From: Castellaniella hirudinis_A
GTDB taxonomy: Bacteria; Pseudomonadota; Gammaproteobacteria; Burkholderiales; Burkholderiaceae_B
DNA length: 64,000 nt
Assembly (NCBI RefSeq): GCF_047468865.1
Contig: NZ_JBLGTV010000013.1
Location: forward strand, 12,797-76,796
Reading direction: 5' to 3'
Below are positions 19,843 through 28,484 of the stretch, in pieces. Position numbers and translations under genes: made by a program. How positions within the stretch are numbered: position 1 is the first letter of the stretch; the number at the start of each line of letters is the position of its first letter. Below the pieces are notes generated by a model that was not told the origin of the DNA, made no database searches, and was given only the letters and a program-made list of their open reading frames with translations.

Positions 19843-21030
19843 ATGTCTGCCTCGCGTCCCTCGTTTCAGTGGCTCGACCCCCTGCTGCTGGATCAGCAAC
19901 TGACGGATACCGAACGCATGGTGCGCGACGCGGCCCGCGCCTACGCGCAAGACCGTCTGCTGCCCCGGGTGCAGCAGGCCTTTCGCCACGAACAGACCGA
20001 CCCCGCCATTTTCCGCGAAATGGGCGAACTGGGCCTGCTGGGCGCCACCATCCCCGAAGCCTACGGCGGCGCGGGCCTCAACTACGTCTGCTACGGCCTG
20101 ATCGCGCGCGAAGTCGAGCGCGTCGATTCCGGCTACCGCTCGATGATGAGCGTGCAAAGCTCGCTGGTCATGGTGCCCATCAATGCCTTCGGCACCGAGG
20201 CCCAAAAAGAAAAATACCTGCCCAAACTCGCCAGCGGCGAATGGGTGGGCTGCTTCGGCCTGACCGAGCCCGATCACGGCTCGGATCCCGGCGCCATGGC
20301 CACCCGGGCGCGCAAAGTGCCCGGCGGCTACCAGCTGACCGGGGCCAAGACCTGGATCACCAACAGCCCGATCGCCGATGTCTTCGTGGTGTGGGCCAAG
20401 GACGAGGCCGGCGATATCCGGGGTTTCATCCTGGAAAAAGGCTGGAAAGGCCTGTCCGCCCCAGCGATCCACGGCAAGGTCGGGCTGCGGGCGTCCATTA
20501 CCGGCGAAATCGTGCTGGACGAGGTCTTTGTCCCCGAAGACAACATCTTCCCCGACGTGCGCGGCCTGAAAGGCCCGTTCACCTGCCTGAATTCCGCCCG
20601 CTACGGCATCGCCTGGGGGGCCTTGGGGGCGGCCGAGGCCTGCTACGAGACCGCGCGCCAATATGTGCTGGATCGCAAGCAGTTCGGCCGCCCCTTGGCC
20701 GCCAACCAGCTGATCCAGAAAAAGCTGGCCGACATGCTGACGGAAATCACGCTGGGCCTGCAGTCGGTGCTGCGCGTGGGGCACCTGAAAGACCAGGGCG
20801 AGGCGCCGGTTGAAATCACGTCCATCATCAAGCGCAATTCCTGCGGCAAGGCGCTGGACATCGCCCGCACCGCCCGCGACATGCTGGGGGGCAACGGCAT
20901 CTCGGACGAATTCTGCATCGCCCGCCATTTGGTCAACCTGGAAGTCGTCAACACCTACGAAGGCACGCACGATGTGCATGCCCTGATCCTGGGGCGGGCC
21001 ATCACCGGCATCGCCGCCTTCGCCAACTAA
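19843..21030 (+). CDS. gcdH: Glutaryl-CoA dehydrogenase
   Basis: This FAD enzyme oxidises and decarboxylates glutaryl-CoA to crotonyl-CoA in lysine, hydroxylysine and tryptophan breakdown. The 395-residue acyl-CoA dehydrogenase has the FAD/substrate segments GCFGLTEPDHGSDPGAMATRA and YQLTGAKTWITNSP. The catalytic base is the Glu of NTYEGTHDVHALILGRAITG (about residue 370). The length and the RMLGGNGI-like segment (DMLGGNGISDEF) match GcdH rather than other acyl-CoA dehydrogenases. AGGAG lies 8 bases ahead of the ATG. The CoA-transferase gene follows after 10 bases, so they form one operon. Confidence 0.94.
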   Translation: MSASRPSFQWLDPLLLDQQLTDTERMVRDAARAYAQDRLLPRVQQAFRHEQTDPAIFREMGELGLLGATIPEAYGGAGLNYVCYGLIAREVERVDSGYRSMMSVQSSLVMVPINAFGTEAQKEKYLPKLASGEWVGCFGLTEPDHGSDPGAMATRARKVPGGYQLTGAKTWITNSPIADVFVVWAKDEAGDIRGFILEKGWKGLSAPAIHGKVGLRASITGEIVLDEVFVPEDNIFPDVRGLKGPFTCLNSARYGIAWGALGAAEACYETARQYVLDRKQFGRPLAANQLIQKKLADMLTEITLGLQSVLRVGHLKDQGEAPVEITSIIKRNSCGKALDIARTARDMLGGNGISDEFCIARHLVNLEVVNTYEGTHDVHALILGRAITGIAAFAN

Positions 21031-21040
21031 GGAGGCCGCC

Positions 21041-22360
21041 ATGGCACAGCCGCCCGACACCGCCGCTTCCCCGCCCAACGCCCAGCCAAGGCCCGGGGAC
21101 GCGCCCGCCGCCCCCCACGCCGCGCAGGATGGCGGCCCGCGGGCCGCGCTGGCCGGGATCCGGGTGCTGGATCTCTCCCGCGTGCTGGCCGGCCCCTGGG
21201 CCACGCAGATCCTGGGCGACCTGGGCGCGGACGTCATCAAGATCGAACGCCCCGGCAGCGGCGACGACACCCGGGGCTGGGGCCCGCCTTGGATGCCGGA
21301 CGAACACGGCCAGGATTCCCGGGTGGCGGCCTATTACCTGTGCGCCAACCGCAACAAACGCTCGGTCACGGTGGATATGGCCAGCCCCGAAGGGCAGGCG
21401 CTGATCCGCCGGCTGGCGCTGGAATCGGACGTGCTGGTCGAAAACTTCAAGGTCGGCGGCCTGGCCCGCTACGGCCTGGACTACGACAGCCTGCACGCGC
21501 TGAATCCCCGGCTGGTGTATTGCTCGATCACCGGCTTCGGGCAAACCGGCCCCTACGCCGAGCGCGCCGGTTACGACTTCCTGGTTCAGGGCCTGGGCGG
21601 GCTGATGAGCATCACCGGCCGGCCCGACGACGAGCCCGGCGGCGGCCCCATGAAAGTGGGGGTGGCCCTGACCGACATCCTGACCGGCCTGTACGCCGCC
21701 AACGCCATCCAGGCCGCCCTGGCGGCGCGCCGGCACACAGGCCAGGGCCAGCACGTGGACATGGCCCTGCTGGATGTGCAACTGGCCTGCCTGGCCAACC
21801 AGGCGATGAACTACCTGGCCACGGGGCACAGCCCGCAGCGCCTGGGCAATGCGCACCCCAGCATCGTCCCCTACCAGGATTTTCCCACTGCGGACGGCCA
21901 CATGATCCTGGCGATCGGCAACGACGGACAGTTCGCCCGCTTCTGCCAAGAGGCCGGCCAGCCCGACCTGGCCCAGGATGCCCGCTTTGCCAGCAACCGG
22001 GCGCGGGTGGAAAACCGCGCCGCCCTGATTCCCATCCTGCGCCACATCACCACGGCCCGCACCACGGCGCAATGGGTTCAGGCGCTGGAATCCCGCGCAG
22101 TGCCCTGCGGCCCCATCAACACGCTGGAACAGGTGTTCGCCGATCCCCAGGTACGCGCGCGCGGCCTGAAAATCGACCTGCCCCACCCCCAGGTGGGCCG
22201 GGCACCCCTGGTGGCCAGCCCCATCCGTCTGTCGGACACGCCGGTGGACTACCGGCTGCCGCCGCCCGGCCTGGGCGACCACACGGACGAAGTCCTGTCG
22301 CAAGTGCTGGGCCTGGACGACCAGGCGCTGGCGGCATTGCGCGACAGCGGTACGATTTGA
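21041..22360 (+). CDS. CaiB/BaiF family CoA-transferase, probably succinyl-CoA:glutarate type
   Basis: This is a 439-residue class III CoA-transferase. The N-terminus has a Pro/Ala-rich extension of about 35 residues, then LAGIRVLDLSRVLAGPWATQILGDLGADVIKIERPGSGDDTR. The catalytic Asp lies in GQHVDMALLDVQLA (about residue 245). The C-terminal part has RVENRAALIPIL and VPCGPINTLEQVFADPQV. It lies directly after gcdH with GGAGG before the ATG. Its human counterpart SUGCT activates glutarate to glutaryl-CoA, so that role is likely here; direct substrate evidence is absent. Confidence 0.88.
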   Translation: MAQPPDTAASPPNAQPRPGDAPAAPHAAQDGGPRAALAGIRVLDLSRVLAGPWATQILGDLGADVIKIERPGSGDDTRGWGPPWMPDEHGQDSRVAAYYLCANRNKRSVTVDMASPEGQALIRRLALESDVLVENFKVGGLARYGLDYDSLHALNPRLVYCSITGFGQTGPYAERAGYDFLVQGLGGLMSITGRPDDEPGGGPMKVGVALTDILTGLYAANAIQAALAARRHTGQGQHVDMALLDVQLACLANQAMNYLATGHSPQRLGNAHPSIVPYQDFPTADGHMILAIGNDGQFARFCQEAGQPDLAQDARFASNRARVENRAALIPILRHITTARTTAQWVQALESRAVPCGPINTLEQVFADPQVRARGLKIDLPHPQVGRAPLVASPIRLSDTPVDYRLPPPGLGDHTDEVLSQVLGLDDQALAALRDSGTI

Positions 22361-22415
22361 ATGAACCCACGGGCCGGCGGCAGACACCGCCCCCCTAAAA
22401 ACCTAGGAGACCCAA

Positions 22416-23870
22416 ATGCTGCAACTGAAGGAACCCGGCCTGCTGCGCCAGCAGTGCTATATCAACGGCCAGTGGCGCGATGCCGCCGATGGCGCCGCCG
22501 ATCCGGTCATCAACCCCGCCACCGGGGAGATTCTGGGCAAGGTGCCGGTGATGGGCGCGGCGGAAACCCGCGAGGCCATCGAAGCCGCGCAGGCCGCCTG
22601 GCCCGCCTGGCGCGCCCTGAGCGCCAAGCAGCGCGGCGACATCCTGCTGAAATGGCACCACCTGATGCTGGCCCACGCCGAAGACCTGGCCCGCATCATG
22701 ACCGCCGAGCAAGGCAAGCCCCTGGCCGAGGCGCGGGGCGAAGTCGCCTACGGGGCCGGTTATTTCGAGTGGTATGCCGAAGAAGGCAAACGGGCCTACG
22801 GCGAAGTCATCCCCGGCCCGGCGGGCGACCGCCGCGTGGTGGTGCTGCGCGAACCCATCGGCGTGTGCGCTGTCATCACGCCCTGGAACTTCCCCTCGTC
22901 CATGATTACCCGCAAGGCGGCGGCCGCTTTGGCGGCGGGCTGCCCGATGGTGGTCAAGCCCGCGCCCGAAACCCCATTTTCCGCCCTGGCGCTGGCGGTG
23001 CTGGCCGAACAGGCCGGCGTGCCGCCCGGGGTGTTTTCCATCATCACGGGCGACGCCCCGGCCATCGGCGGCGAAATGACCGCCAACCCCATCGTGCGCA
23101 AACTCAGTTTCACGGGCTCCACCGAAGTCGGCCGCCTGTTGTACGCCCAAAGCGCCGCCACCATCAAGAAACTCTCGCTGGAACTGGGCGGCAACGCGCC
23201 CTTCATCGTGTTCGACGACGCCGACCTGGACGCCGCCGTCGAAGGCGCGATGATCTGCAAATATCGCAATACCGGGCAAACCTGCGTGTGCGCCAACCGC
23301 CTGTACATCCAGGACAGCGTCTACGACGAATTCGCCCGCCGCCTGGCGGCCAAGGTGGCCGAACTGAAAGTGGGCAACGGCATGGACGAAGGCGTCAACC
23401 AGGGGCCGCTGATCGACCAGGCCGCCCTGGAAAAAGTGCGCAGCCATGTGCGGGACGCCGTCAGCAAGGGCGGGCACGTGCTGGCCGGCGGCCAGCCGCA
23501 CAGCCTGGGGGGCACCTACTTCCAGCCCACCATCCTGACCGGCGTGACCGCCGACATGAAAGTCGCCACCGAGGAAACCTTCGGCCCCGTGGCGCCCCTG
23601 TTCCGTTTCAAGGACGACGCCGAAGTTATCCGCCTGGCCAATGCCACCGAATACGGCCTGGCCGCGTACTTCTACAGCCGCGACATCGGCCGCATCTGGC
23701 GCGTGGCCGAAGCCCTGGAATACGGCATGGTGGGCATCAACGCCGGGGTGCTGTCCAACCCGGCCGCGCCCTTTGGCGGGGTCAAGCAATCCGGCCTGGG
23801 GCGCGAAGGTTCGCGCCACGGCCTGGACGATTACCTGGTGATCAAATACCTGTGCATGGGGGGAATTTAA
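22416..23870 (+). CDS. NAD(P)-dependent succinate/glutarate semialdehyde dehydrogenase (GabD/DavD)
   Basis: This 484-residue aldehyde dehydrogenase has the catalytic Cys in NTGQTCVCANRLYIQ (about residue 285), the general base Glu in LELGGNAPFIVFDDADLD and the cofactor motif ITPWNFPSSMITRKAAAALAAG. The FTGSTEVGRLL segment is standard for this group. GabD and DavD cannot be separated by motif. Being next to gcdH and the CoA-transferase favours glutarate semialdehyde (DavD role): aminovalerate is deaminated by an aminotransferase, then oxidised to glutarate, activated and passed to GcdH. TAGGAGA precedes the ATG. Confidence 0.92.
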   Translation: MLQLKEPGLLRQQCYINGQWRDAADGAADPVINPATGEILGKVPVMGAAETREAIEAAQAAWPAWRALSAKQRGDILLKWHHLMLAHAEDLARIMTAEQGKPLAEARGEVAYGAGYFEWYAEEGKRAYGEVIPGPAGDRRVVVLREPIGVCAVITPWNFPSSMITRKAAAALAAGCPMVVKPAPETPFSALALAVLAEQAGVPPGVFSIITGDAPAIGGEMTANPIVRKLSFTGSTEVGRLLYAQSAATIKKLSLELGGNAPFIVFDDADLDAAVEGAMICKYRNTGQTCVCANRLYIQDSVYDEFARRLAAKVAELKVGNGMDEGVNQGPLIDQAALEKVRSHVRDAVSKGGHVLAGGQPHSLGGTYFQPTILTGVTADMKVATEETFGPVAPLFRFKDDAEVIRLANATEYGLAAYFYSRDIGRIWRVAEALEYGMVGINAGVLSNPAAPFGGVKQSGLGREGSRHGLDDYLVIKYLCMGGI

Positions 23871-23917
23871 GCCGCTGATATCCGGCGTGCCTTGGCGGCA
23901 TCTCTGACGTCAGCGGC
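23871..23917. terminator. Hairpin between convergent semialdehyde dehydrogenase and amaB genes
   Basis: GCCGCTGA (23871-23878) and TCAGCGGC (23910-23917) are perfect 8-base arms around a 31-base loop that has its own GGCG/CGCC pairing. It lies directly after the stop of the plus-strand dehydrogenase and before the end of the minus-strand one. No U-run follows, so termination is only suggested. Confidence 0.35.
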
Positions 23918-23962
23918 CACGCGGACAGCGGACACCACCAGGGCTGGCGCCTCTCCCGCCCC

Positions 23963-25465
23963 TCAATCGCCAAACTGTATTCCCTGAGCCAGGGGCAGTT
24001 CATGCGAATAATTGATGGTGTTGGTCGACCGCCGCATATAGGCCTTCCAGGCATCCGACCCGGACTCACGCCCGCCGCCGGTTTCTTTCTCGCCCCCGAA
24101 AGCCCCGCCGATCTCGGCCCCGGAAGTGCCGATATTGACGTTGGCGATACCGCAATCCGAGCCCGTGGCGCTGATGAAGGCCTGGGATTCGCGTAAATCG
24201 GTCGTAAAGATGGCCGACGACAAACCCTGCGGCACCGCATTGTGCATGGCCATGGCTTCGGCGAAATCCCGATAGCGCATCACATACAGGATCGGGGCAA
24301 AGGTTTCGCTGCACACCAATTCCAGCTGGGACGGCATTTCGACAAGGGCGGGACGCGCATACCAGGCATCCGGGTAGCGATCCGCCAGGGCGCGTTCACC
24401 GCCGGTCACCACCCCGCCGGCCTCGCGGGCGCGATCCAGCGCCTGCCGCATGCCCTCATAGGCCGCCTGGTCGATCAACGGCCCCACCAGCGTGCCGGCT
24501 TCCAGCGGGTTGCCCACGGTGGCGCTGGCGTAAGCGGTCTTCAGGCGGGCCAGCAGATCGTCCGCCACGGATTCGTGCACGATCAGGCGGCGCGTGGTCG
24601 TGCAGCGCTGGCCGGCCGTGCCGATGGCCCCGAACAGAATCGCCCGCACGGCCATATTGAGGTCTGCCGACGGCGCCACGATGATGGCATTGTTGCCGCC
24701 GAGTTCCAGCAAGCTGCGGCCAAAGCGCCGCGCCACGCGCGGCCCCACCTCGCGCCCCATGCGGGTGGATCCGGTGGCCGAGACCAGCGCCACGCGGGCA
24801 TCGTCGACCAGGGCTTCGCCCACGTCCCGATGGCCGATCAGCACCTGCAGCAGGTCGGCCGGGGCATCGGCCCCGAAGCGCTCGCAGGCGCGGCGGAAGA
24901 TCGCCTGGCACGCCAGGGCGGTCAGGGGGGATTTTTCGGAGGGCTTCCAGATGACCGGATCGCCGCACACCAAGGCAATGGCGGTGTTCCAGGACCAGAC
25001 CGCCACCGGGAAATTGAAGGCGGAAATCACGCCCACCACCCCCAGGGGATGCCAGGATTCGAGCATATGGTGGCCGGGGCGCTCGGACGCGATGGTGCGG
25101 CCATACAACTGGCGCGACAAACCCACGGCAAAATCGCAGATGTCGATCATTTCCTGGACTTCGCCCTCGCCCTCGGCGGGGATCTTGCCGACTTCCAGCG
25201 ACACCAGGCGGCCCAGGGCCTGCTTTTGAGCGCGCAGTTCTTCGCCCAGCAGACGCACCAGTTCTCCCCGCCGCGGGGCGGGCACCGCGCGCCAGCGCAA
25301 GAACGCCTGATGCGCGCGCGCCGCCATGGCGTCGACATCCTGCGGGGCATGGCAAGCGACCCGGCCCAGCAAGGCGCCATCTATCGGGGAATGCACGGCC
25401 AGATCGCCCTGCGCCAGGCTTTCAGGGGACAGGCCCAGGGTTTTCAGTACTTCATGGGGGGACAT
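23963..25465 (-). CDS. amaB: L-2-aminoadipate-6-semialdehyde (delta1-piperideine-6-carboxylate) dehydrogenase, ALDH7/AmaB type
   Basis: This 500-residue enzyme oxidises aminoadipate semialdehyde to 2-aminoadipate in the pipecolate branch of lysine breakdown. It is an ALDH7A1-type protein by HPLGVVGVISAFNFPVAVWSWNTAIAL, the catalytic Cys of GTAGQRCTTTRRL, the Glu of LLELGGNNAII and the C-terminal NINYSHELPLAQGIQF-like ending (NTINYSHELPLAQGIQFGD). The last segment and the GGAFGGEKETGGGRESGSDAWK stretch are characteristic of this group. ATG 25465 has AAAGGAG 8 bases upstream, so the 18-residue extension is rejected. It is divergent from an FAD oxidase that could supply its substrate. Confidence 0.93.
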   Translation of the reverse strand: MSPHEVLKTLGLSPESLAQGDLAVHSPIDGALLGRVACHAPQDVDAMAARAHQAFLRWRAVPAPRRGELVRLLGEELRAQKQALGRLVSLEVGKIPAEGEGEVQEMIDICDFAVGLSRQLYGRTIASERPGHHMLESWHPLGVVGVISAFNFPVAVWSWNTAIALVCGDPVIWKPSEKSPLTALACQAIFRRACERFGADAPADLLQVLIGHRDVGEALVDDARVALVSATGSTRMGREVGPRVARRFGRSLLELGGNNAIIVAPSADLNMAVRAILFGAIGTAGQRCTTTRRLIVHESVADDLLARLKTAYASATVGNPLEAGTLVGPLIDQAAYEGMRQALDRAREAGGVVTGGERALADRYPDAWYARPALVEMPSQLELVCSETFAPILYVMRYRDFAEAMAMHNAVPQGLSSAIFTTDLRESQAFISATGSDCGIANVNIGTSGAEIGGAFGGEKETGGGRESGSDAWKAYMRRSTNTINYSHELPLAQGIQFGD

Positions 25466-25521
25466 CGGATGCTCCTTTTGCATGCGTGAATCCGCTAAGA
25501 AAACCAGAATAGCACGCAAGC

Positions 25522-25540
25522 AAATAACTGCAAATTATTT
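25522..25540. promoter_or_regulatory. Dyad operator candidate between amaB and the FAD oxidase gene
   Basis: AAATAA (25522-25527), 7 bases, TTATTT (25535-25540) form a perfect 19-base dyad in the AT-rich divergent gap 25466-25650. Its geometry (6-7-6) equals that of the dyad ahead of gcdH. It could be a site for the XRE-cupin regulator encoded nearby or for the LysR protein. No evidence beyond symmetry and position. Confidence 0.35.
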
Positions 25541-25650
25541 TCTCCACGGGAAAACACCTACATAAATCAGAAAAATTTAAATCCACAATAGACAACAACC
25601 GGGCAACAGACCGCGCTTCGAATCGCCACTTTCTCCCAGGAGCACTTTGG

Positions 25651-26832
25651 ATGGCACAACCGCATTTCGACGTCGTCATCGCAGGCGGCGCCGCCATTGG
25701 CAGCGCCACGGCTTATTTCCTGACCGCCGAGGCCGGCTTCAGCGGCTCGGTGGCCGTCATCGAGGCCGACGCCAGTTACCAGCACAGCGCCACCGCGCTG
25801 TCGGCGGCCTCGATCCGACACCAGTTCTCCACCCCGGAAAACATCGCCATGTCGCTGTTCGGCACCCAGTTCCTGCGCCAGTTCAGCCAGCGCATGACGG
25901 TGGACGGCGACTGCCCGGATCCGGCCTTCCACGAAGGCGGCTACCTGTTCCTCGCTTCTGGCGCGGGTCTGGACATCCTGCGGGACAACCACCGCCTGCA
26001 AAGCAGCCTGGGCGCGGACATCGCCTTGCTGACGCCCGCCCAGCTGCAAACCCGCTACCCCTGGCTGAACACCGCCGACCTGGCGGGCGGCGCGCTGGGA
26101 CTCAGCGGCGAAGGCTGGCTGGATGCCTACGGCATGATGCAGGGCATGCGACGCAAAGCCATCGCCCAGGGGGCCACGTATATCAACCAGCGGGTCGCGG
26201 GCCTGGATCACGCCAACGGCCACGTCAACGGGGTGCGCCTGGCCGACGGCCAGCGCATTTCGTGCGGGGCGGTGGTCAACGCCGCCGGCACCGGCGCGCC
26301 CGCCCTGGCGCAGGCCGCGGGCATCGACTTGCCCGTGCGCTCGCGCAAGCGCAGCGTGTTCTATGTCACCTGCCCCCAGCCGCTGCCCGACTGCCCCATG
26401 GTGATCGACCCCAGCGGCGCGTACTTCCGCCCCGAGGGCCAGGGCTTCATCATGGGCATCTCCCCCCCCGCCGACCAAGACCCCGACGCCACGGACTTCG
26501 ACGTGCAATACGATTTGTTCGACGACATCCTGTGGCCCACGCTGGCGGCCCGCGTGCCCGCCTTCGAGGCCCTGCGCTGCGGCCGCAGCTGGGCGGGCCA
26601 CTACGACATGAACCTGTTCGACCAGAACCTGATCCTGGGCCTGCACCCCGCCATCGACAACCTGTACTTCGCCAATGGCCTGAGCGGCCACGGCATGCAG
26701 CAGGCGCCGGCCATCGGCCGGGCCCTGTCCGAACTGATCACCGCCGGAAAATTCCAGACGCTGGACCTGTCCCGCCTGGGCTGGACGCGCATTCTGCAGC
26801 ACCAGCCCATCATCGAACACAACGTGGTCTAG
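25651..26832 (+). CDS. FAD-dependent amino-acid/imino-acid oxidoreductase (DAO superfamily)
   Basis: This 393-residue flavoprotein has the dinucleotide motif DVVIAGGAAIGSATAYFL at the N-terminus, an SIRHQFSTPENI segment and a C-terminal FAD-binding GLSGHGMQQAPAIGRALSELI. These place it with the sarcosine oxidase / D-amino-acid dehydrogenase / FOXRED1-like group. It lies divergent from amaB and upstream of a ketimine reductase gene. Oxidation of L-pipecolate (AmaA role) or of D-lysine are both plausible substrates. There is no signal peptide. GGAG precedes the ATG by 8 bases. Class is sure, substrate is inferred. Confidence 0.85.
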   Translation: MAQPHFDVVIAGGAAIGSATAYFLTAEAGFSGSVAVIEADASYQHSATALSAASIRHQFSTPENIAMSLFGTQFLRQFSQRMTVDGDCPDPAFHEGGYLFLASGAGLDILRDNHRLQSSLGADIALLTPAQLQTRYPWLNTADLAGGALGLSGEGWLDAYGMMQGMRRKAIAQGATYINQRVAGLDHANGHVNGVRLADGQRISCGAVVNAAGTGAPALAQAAGIDLPVRSRKRSVFYVTCPQPLPDCPMVIDPSGAYFRPEGQGFIMGISPPADQDPDATDFDVQYDLFDDILWPTLAARVPAFEALRCGRSWAGHYDMNLFDQNLILGLHPAIDNLYFANGLSGHGMQQAPAIGRALSELITAGKFQTLDLSRLGWTRILQHQPIIEHNVV

Positions 26833-26902
26833 CGCCCTGTCCGGCTCATTGCATCCGAATCGGCAGCACACGCACCATCCCCCGCACGAGAACACCCGCG
26901 CC

Positions 26903-27565
26903 ATGCAAGAAACCGTACTCACCGAAGCCCAGACCCAGGCACAGAAATCCGCCCTGGCCGAACGCCTGAAAGCCTTGCGCCTGCAGCGCGGCCTGACGCA
27001 AGGGCAGGTGACGACCGCCAGCGGGATTTCCACCCCCACGCTGTCCAAGATCGAGAACGGCCAGTTGTCGCCCACCTACGACGTGCTGTTGCGCCTGGCC
27101 CACGGGTTGGGGGTGGACGTGGCGGCCTTGTTCGCCACCACGCAATCCCACATGGGGGCCGGCCGGCGCAGCATCGAACGCCACGACAGCGGCGAAATCC
27201 ATGACACGCCGCTGTATCACCACCGCCTGCTGTTTTCCCAGCTGGCCAACAAGGCCATGATGCCGTTCGTCACGCGCATCAAAAAACACCATCTCCACGC
27301 CGACGAAGGCTGGAGCCGCCACGAAGGCGAGGAATTCGTGTTCGTGCTGGCGGGGCAAATCCAGTTGCACACCGAGTTCTACCAGCCCGTCGATCTGTCC
27401 CGGGGCGAAGGCTTCTACATCGACAGCCGCATGCGCCACCGCGTGATCAGCCTGGGCGACGCGGATGCCGAAGTCCTGTGGGTCAGCACCACGCCCGACC
27501 TCGGCCCGAAAACCCAGGCGCGCCCCGACCCGCCCCTCACCCCCCAGGAGCATCACACGCCATGA
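26903..27565 (+). CDS. XRE-family regulator with C-terminal cupin sensor domain
   Basis: This is a 220-residue regulator. Residues 15-80 are an XRE helix-turn-helix (RLKALRLQRGLTQGQVTTASGISTPTLSKIENGQLSPTYDVLLRLAHGLGVDVAALF). Residues 130-205 are a cupin_2 fold (HEGEEFVFVLAGQIQLHTE, LSRGEGFYIDSRMRHRV). Such proteins often control amino-acid catabolic genes and sense a small ligand in the cupin barrel. The ATG at 26903 is chosen as the N-terminus of a conserved-looking protein; an upstream Met at 26849 adds low-complexity sequence. Its stop overlaps the next start (ATGA), so it is co-transcribed with the downstream catabolic genes. Confidence 0.9.
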   Translation: MQETVLTEAQTQAQKSALAERLKALRLQRGLTQGQVTTASGISTPTLSKIENGQLSPTYDVLLRLAHGLGVDVAALFATTQSHMGAGRRSIERHDSGEIHDTPLYHHRLLFSQLANKAMMPFVTRIKKHHLHADEGWSRHEGEEFVFVLAGQIQLHTEFYQPVDLSRGEGFYIDSRMRHRVISLGDADAEVLWVSTTPDLGPKTQARPDPPLTPQEHHTP

Positions 27566-28479
27566 GCCCCTCGCCCATGATGGTATTGAACGCCGCACAA
27601 ACCCAGGCCTGCCTGCCGTGGCCCGCGCTGATGCAAGCCATCGCCCAGGCCGCGCGCGACCTGAAACAGGGCAAAATCCAGGCCCCGCCGCGCCAGGCCG
27701 TGCCCTTCCCCCAGGGCGGGGTGCTGCTGTCCATGCCCGCCACCGCCGCCGACATCGGCGTGCACAAACTGGTCAATGTGGTGGCGGGCAACCGCGAACG
27801 CCAGTTGCCCACCATCCACGGCATGGTCTCGGTCTATGACGGGCAGACCGGGCAGCCGAGGCTGCTGCTGGACGGCCCCGCGGTCACCACGCGGCGCACC
27901 GTCGCGGTGTCCATGCTGGGCCTCTCCCGCCTGCTGCCCGGCGGCCCGCGCCACGCCACCGTATTCGGCACGGGCACGCAGGCCGGCGGCCACATCCAGG
28001 CGCTGCGGACCCTGCACCCCGACTGCCGGATCGACCTCATCGGCCACACTCCGGCCAAGGCGGCCGCGCTGGCGCAATCCCTGTCCCTGCCCCAGCTCCA
28101 GGCCGTCGCCCAGGTGGCGGAAACCAGCGATCTGGTCATCACCGCCACCACCAGCGCCGATCCGGTCTACGCACTGCCGGCCCGCGCGGGCCGGCTGGTG
28201 ATCGCGGTGGGCGCCTATCGCGCCGACCTGGCGGAAATCAGCCCGGCCACGCTGCGGGCCAGCACCGTCTATGTCGACGAACTGGAAGGGGCCCGCCACG
28301 AAGCGGGCGACCTGCTGCAGGCGGGCATCGCCTGGGATCGCGTGTTCGACCTGACCGACCTGCTGGATCACGCGCCGCCCGCCGGGCCCTGCGTCTTCAA
28401 AACCGTCGGGTGCGCCGCCTGGGATCTGGCCGCCGCCCGCTGCGCCCTGGCGCATCAACCGCTCACTACCTTGGACTGA
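27562..28479 (+). CDS. Ornithine cyclodeaminase / mu-crystallin family ketimine reductase
   Basis: This 305-residue NAD(P)-binding protein belongs to the ornithine cyclodeaminase / mu-crystallin family: VHKLVNVVAGNRERQLPTIHGMVSVYDGQTGQPRLLLDGPAVTTRRTVAVSMLG and the Rossmann motif TVFGTGTQAGGHIQAL. VITATTSADPVY and VYVDELEGARHEAGDLLQAG follow. Characterised members include delta1-piperideine-2-carboxylate / delta1-pyrroline-2-carboxylate reductases, which make L-pipecolate or L-proline. With amaB and a DAO-type oxidase nearby, the piperideine activity in lysine breakdown is the best guess; ornithine cyclodeaminase activity is the alternative. GGAG precedes the ATG, and it overlaps the regulator gene by four bases. 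Confidence 0.85.
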   Translation: MSPSPMMVLNAAQTQACLPWPALMQAIAQAARDLKQGKIQAPPRQAVPFPQGGVLLSMPATAADIGVHKLVNVVAGNRERQLPTIHGMVSVYDGQTGQPRLLLDGPAVTTRRTVAVSMLGLSRLLPGGPRHATVFGTGTQAGGHIQALRTLHPDCRIDLIGHTPAKAAALAQSLSLPQLQAVAQVAETSDLVITATTSADPVYALPARAGRLVIAVGAYRADLAEISPATLRASTVYVDELEGARHEAGDLLQAGIAWDRVFDLTDLLDHAPPAGPCVFKTVGCAAWDLAAARCALAHQPLTTLD

Positions 28480-28484
28480 ACATC

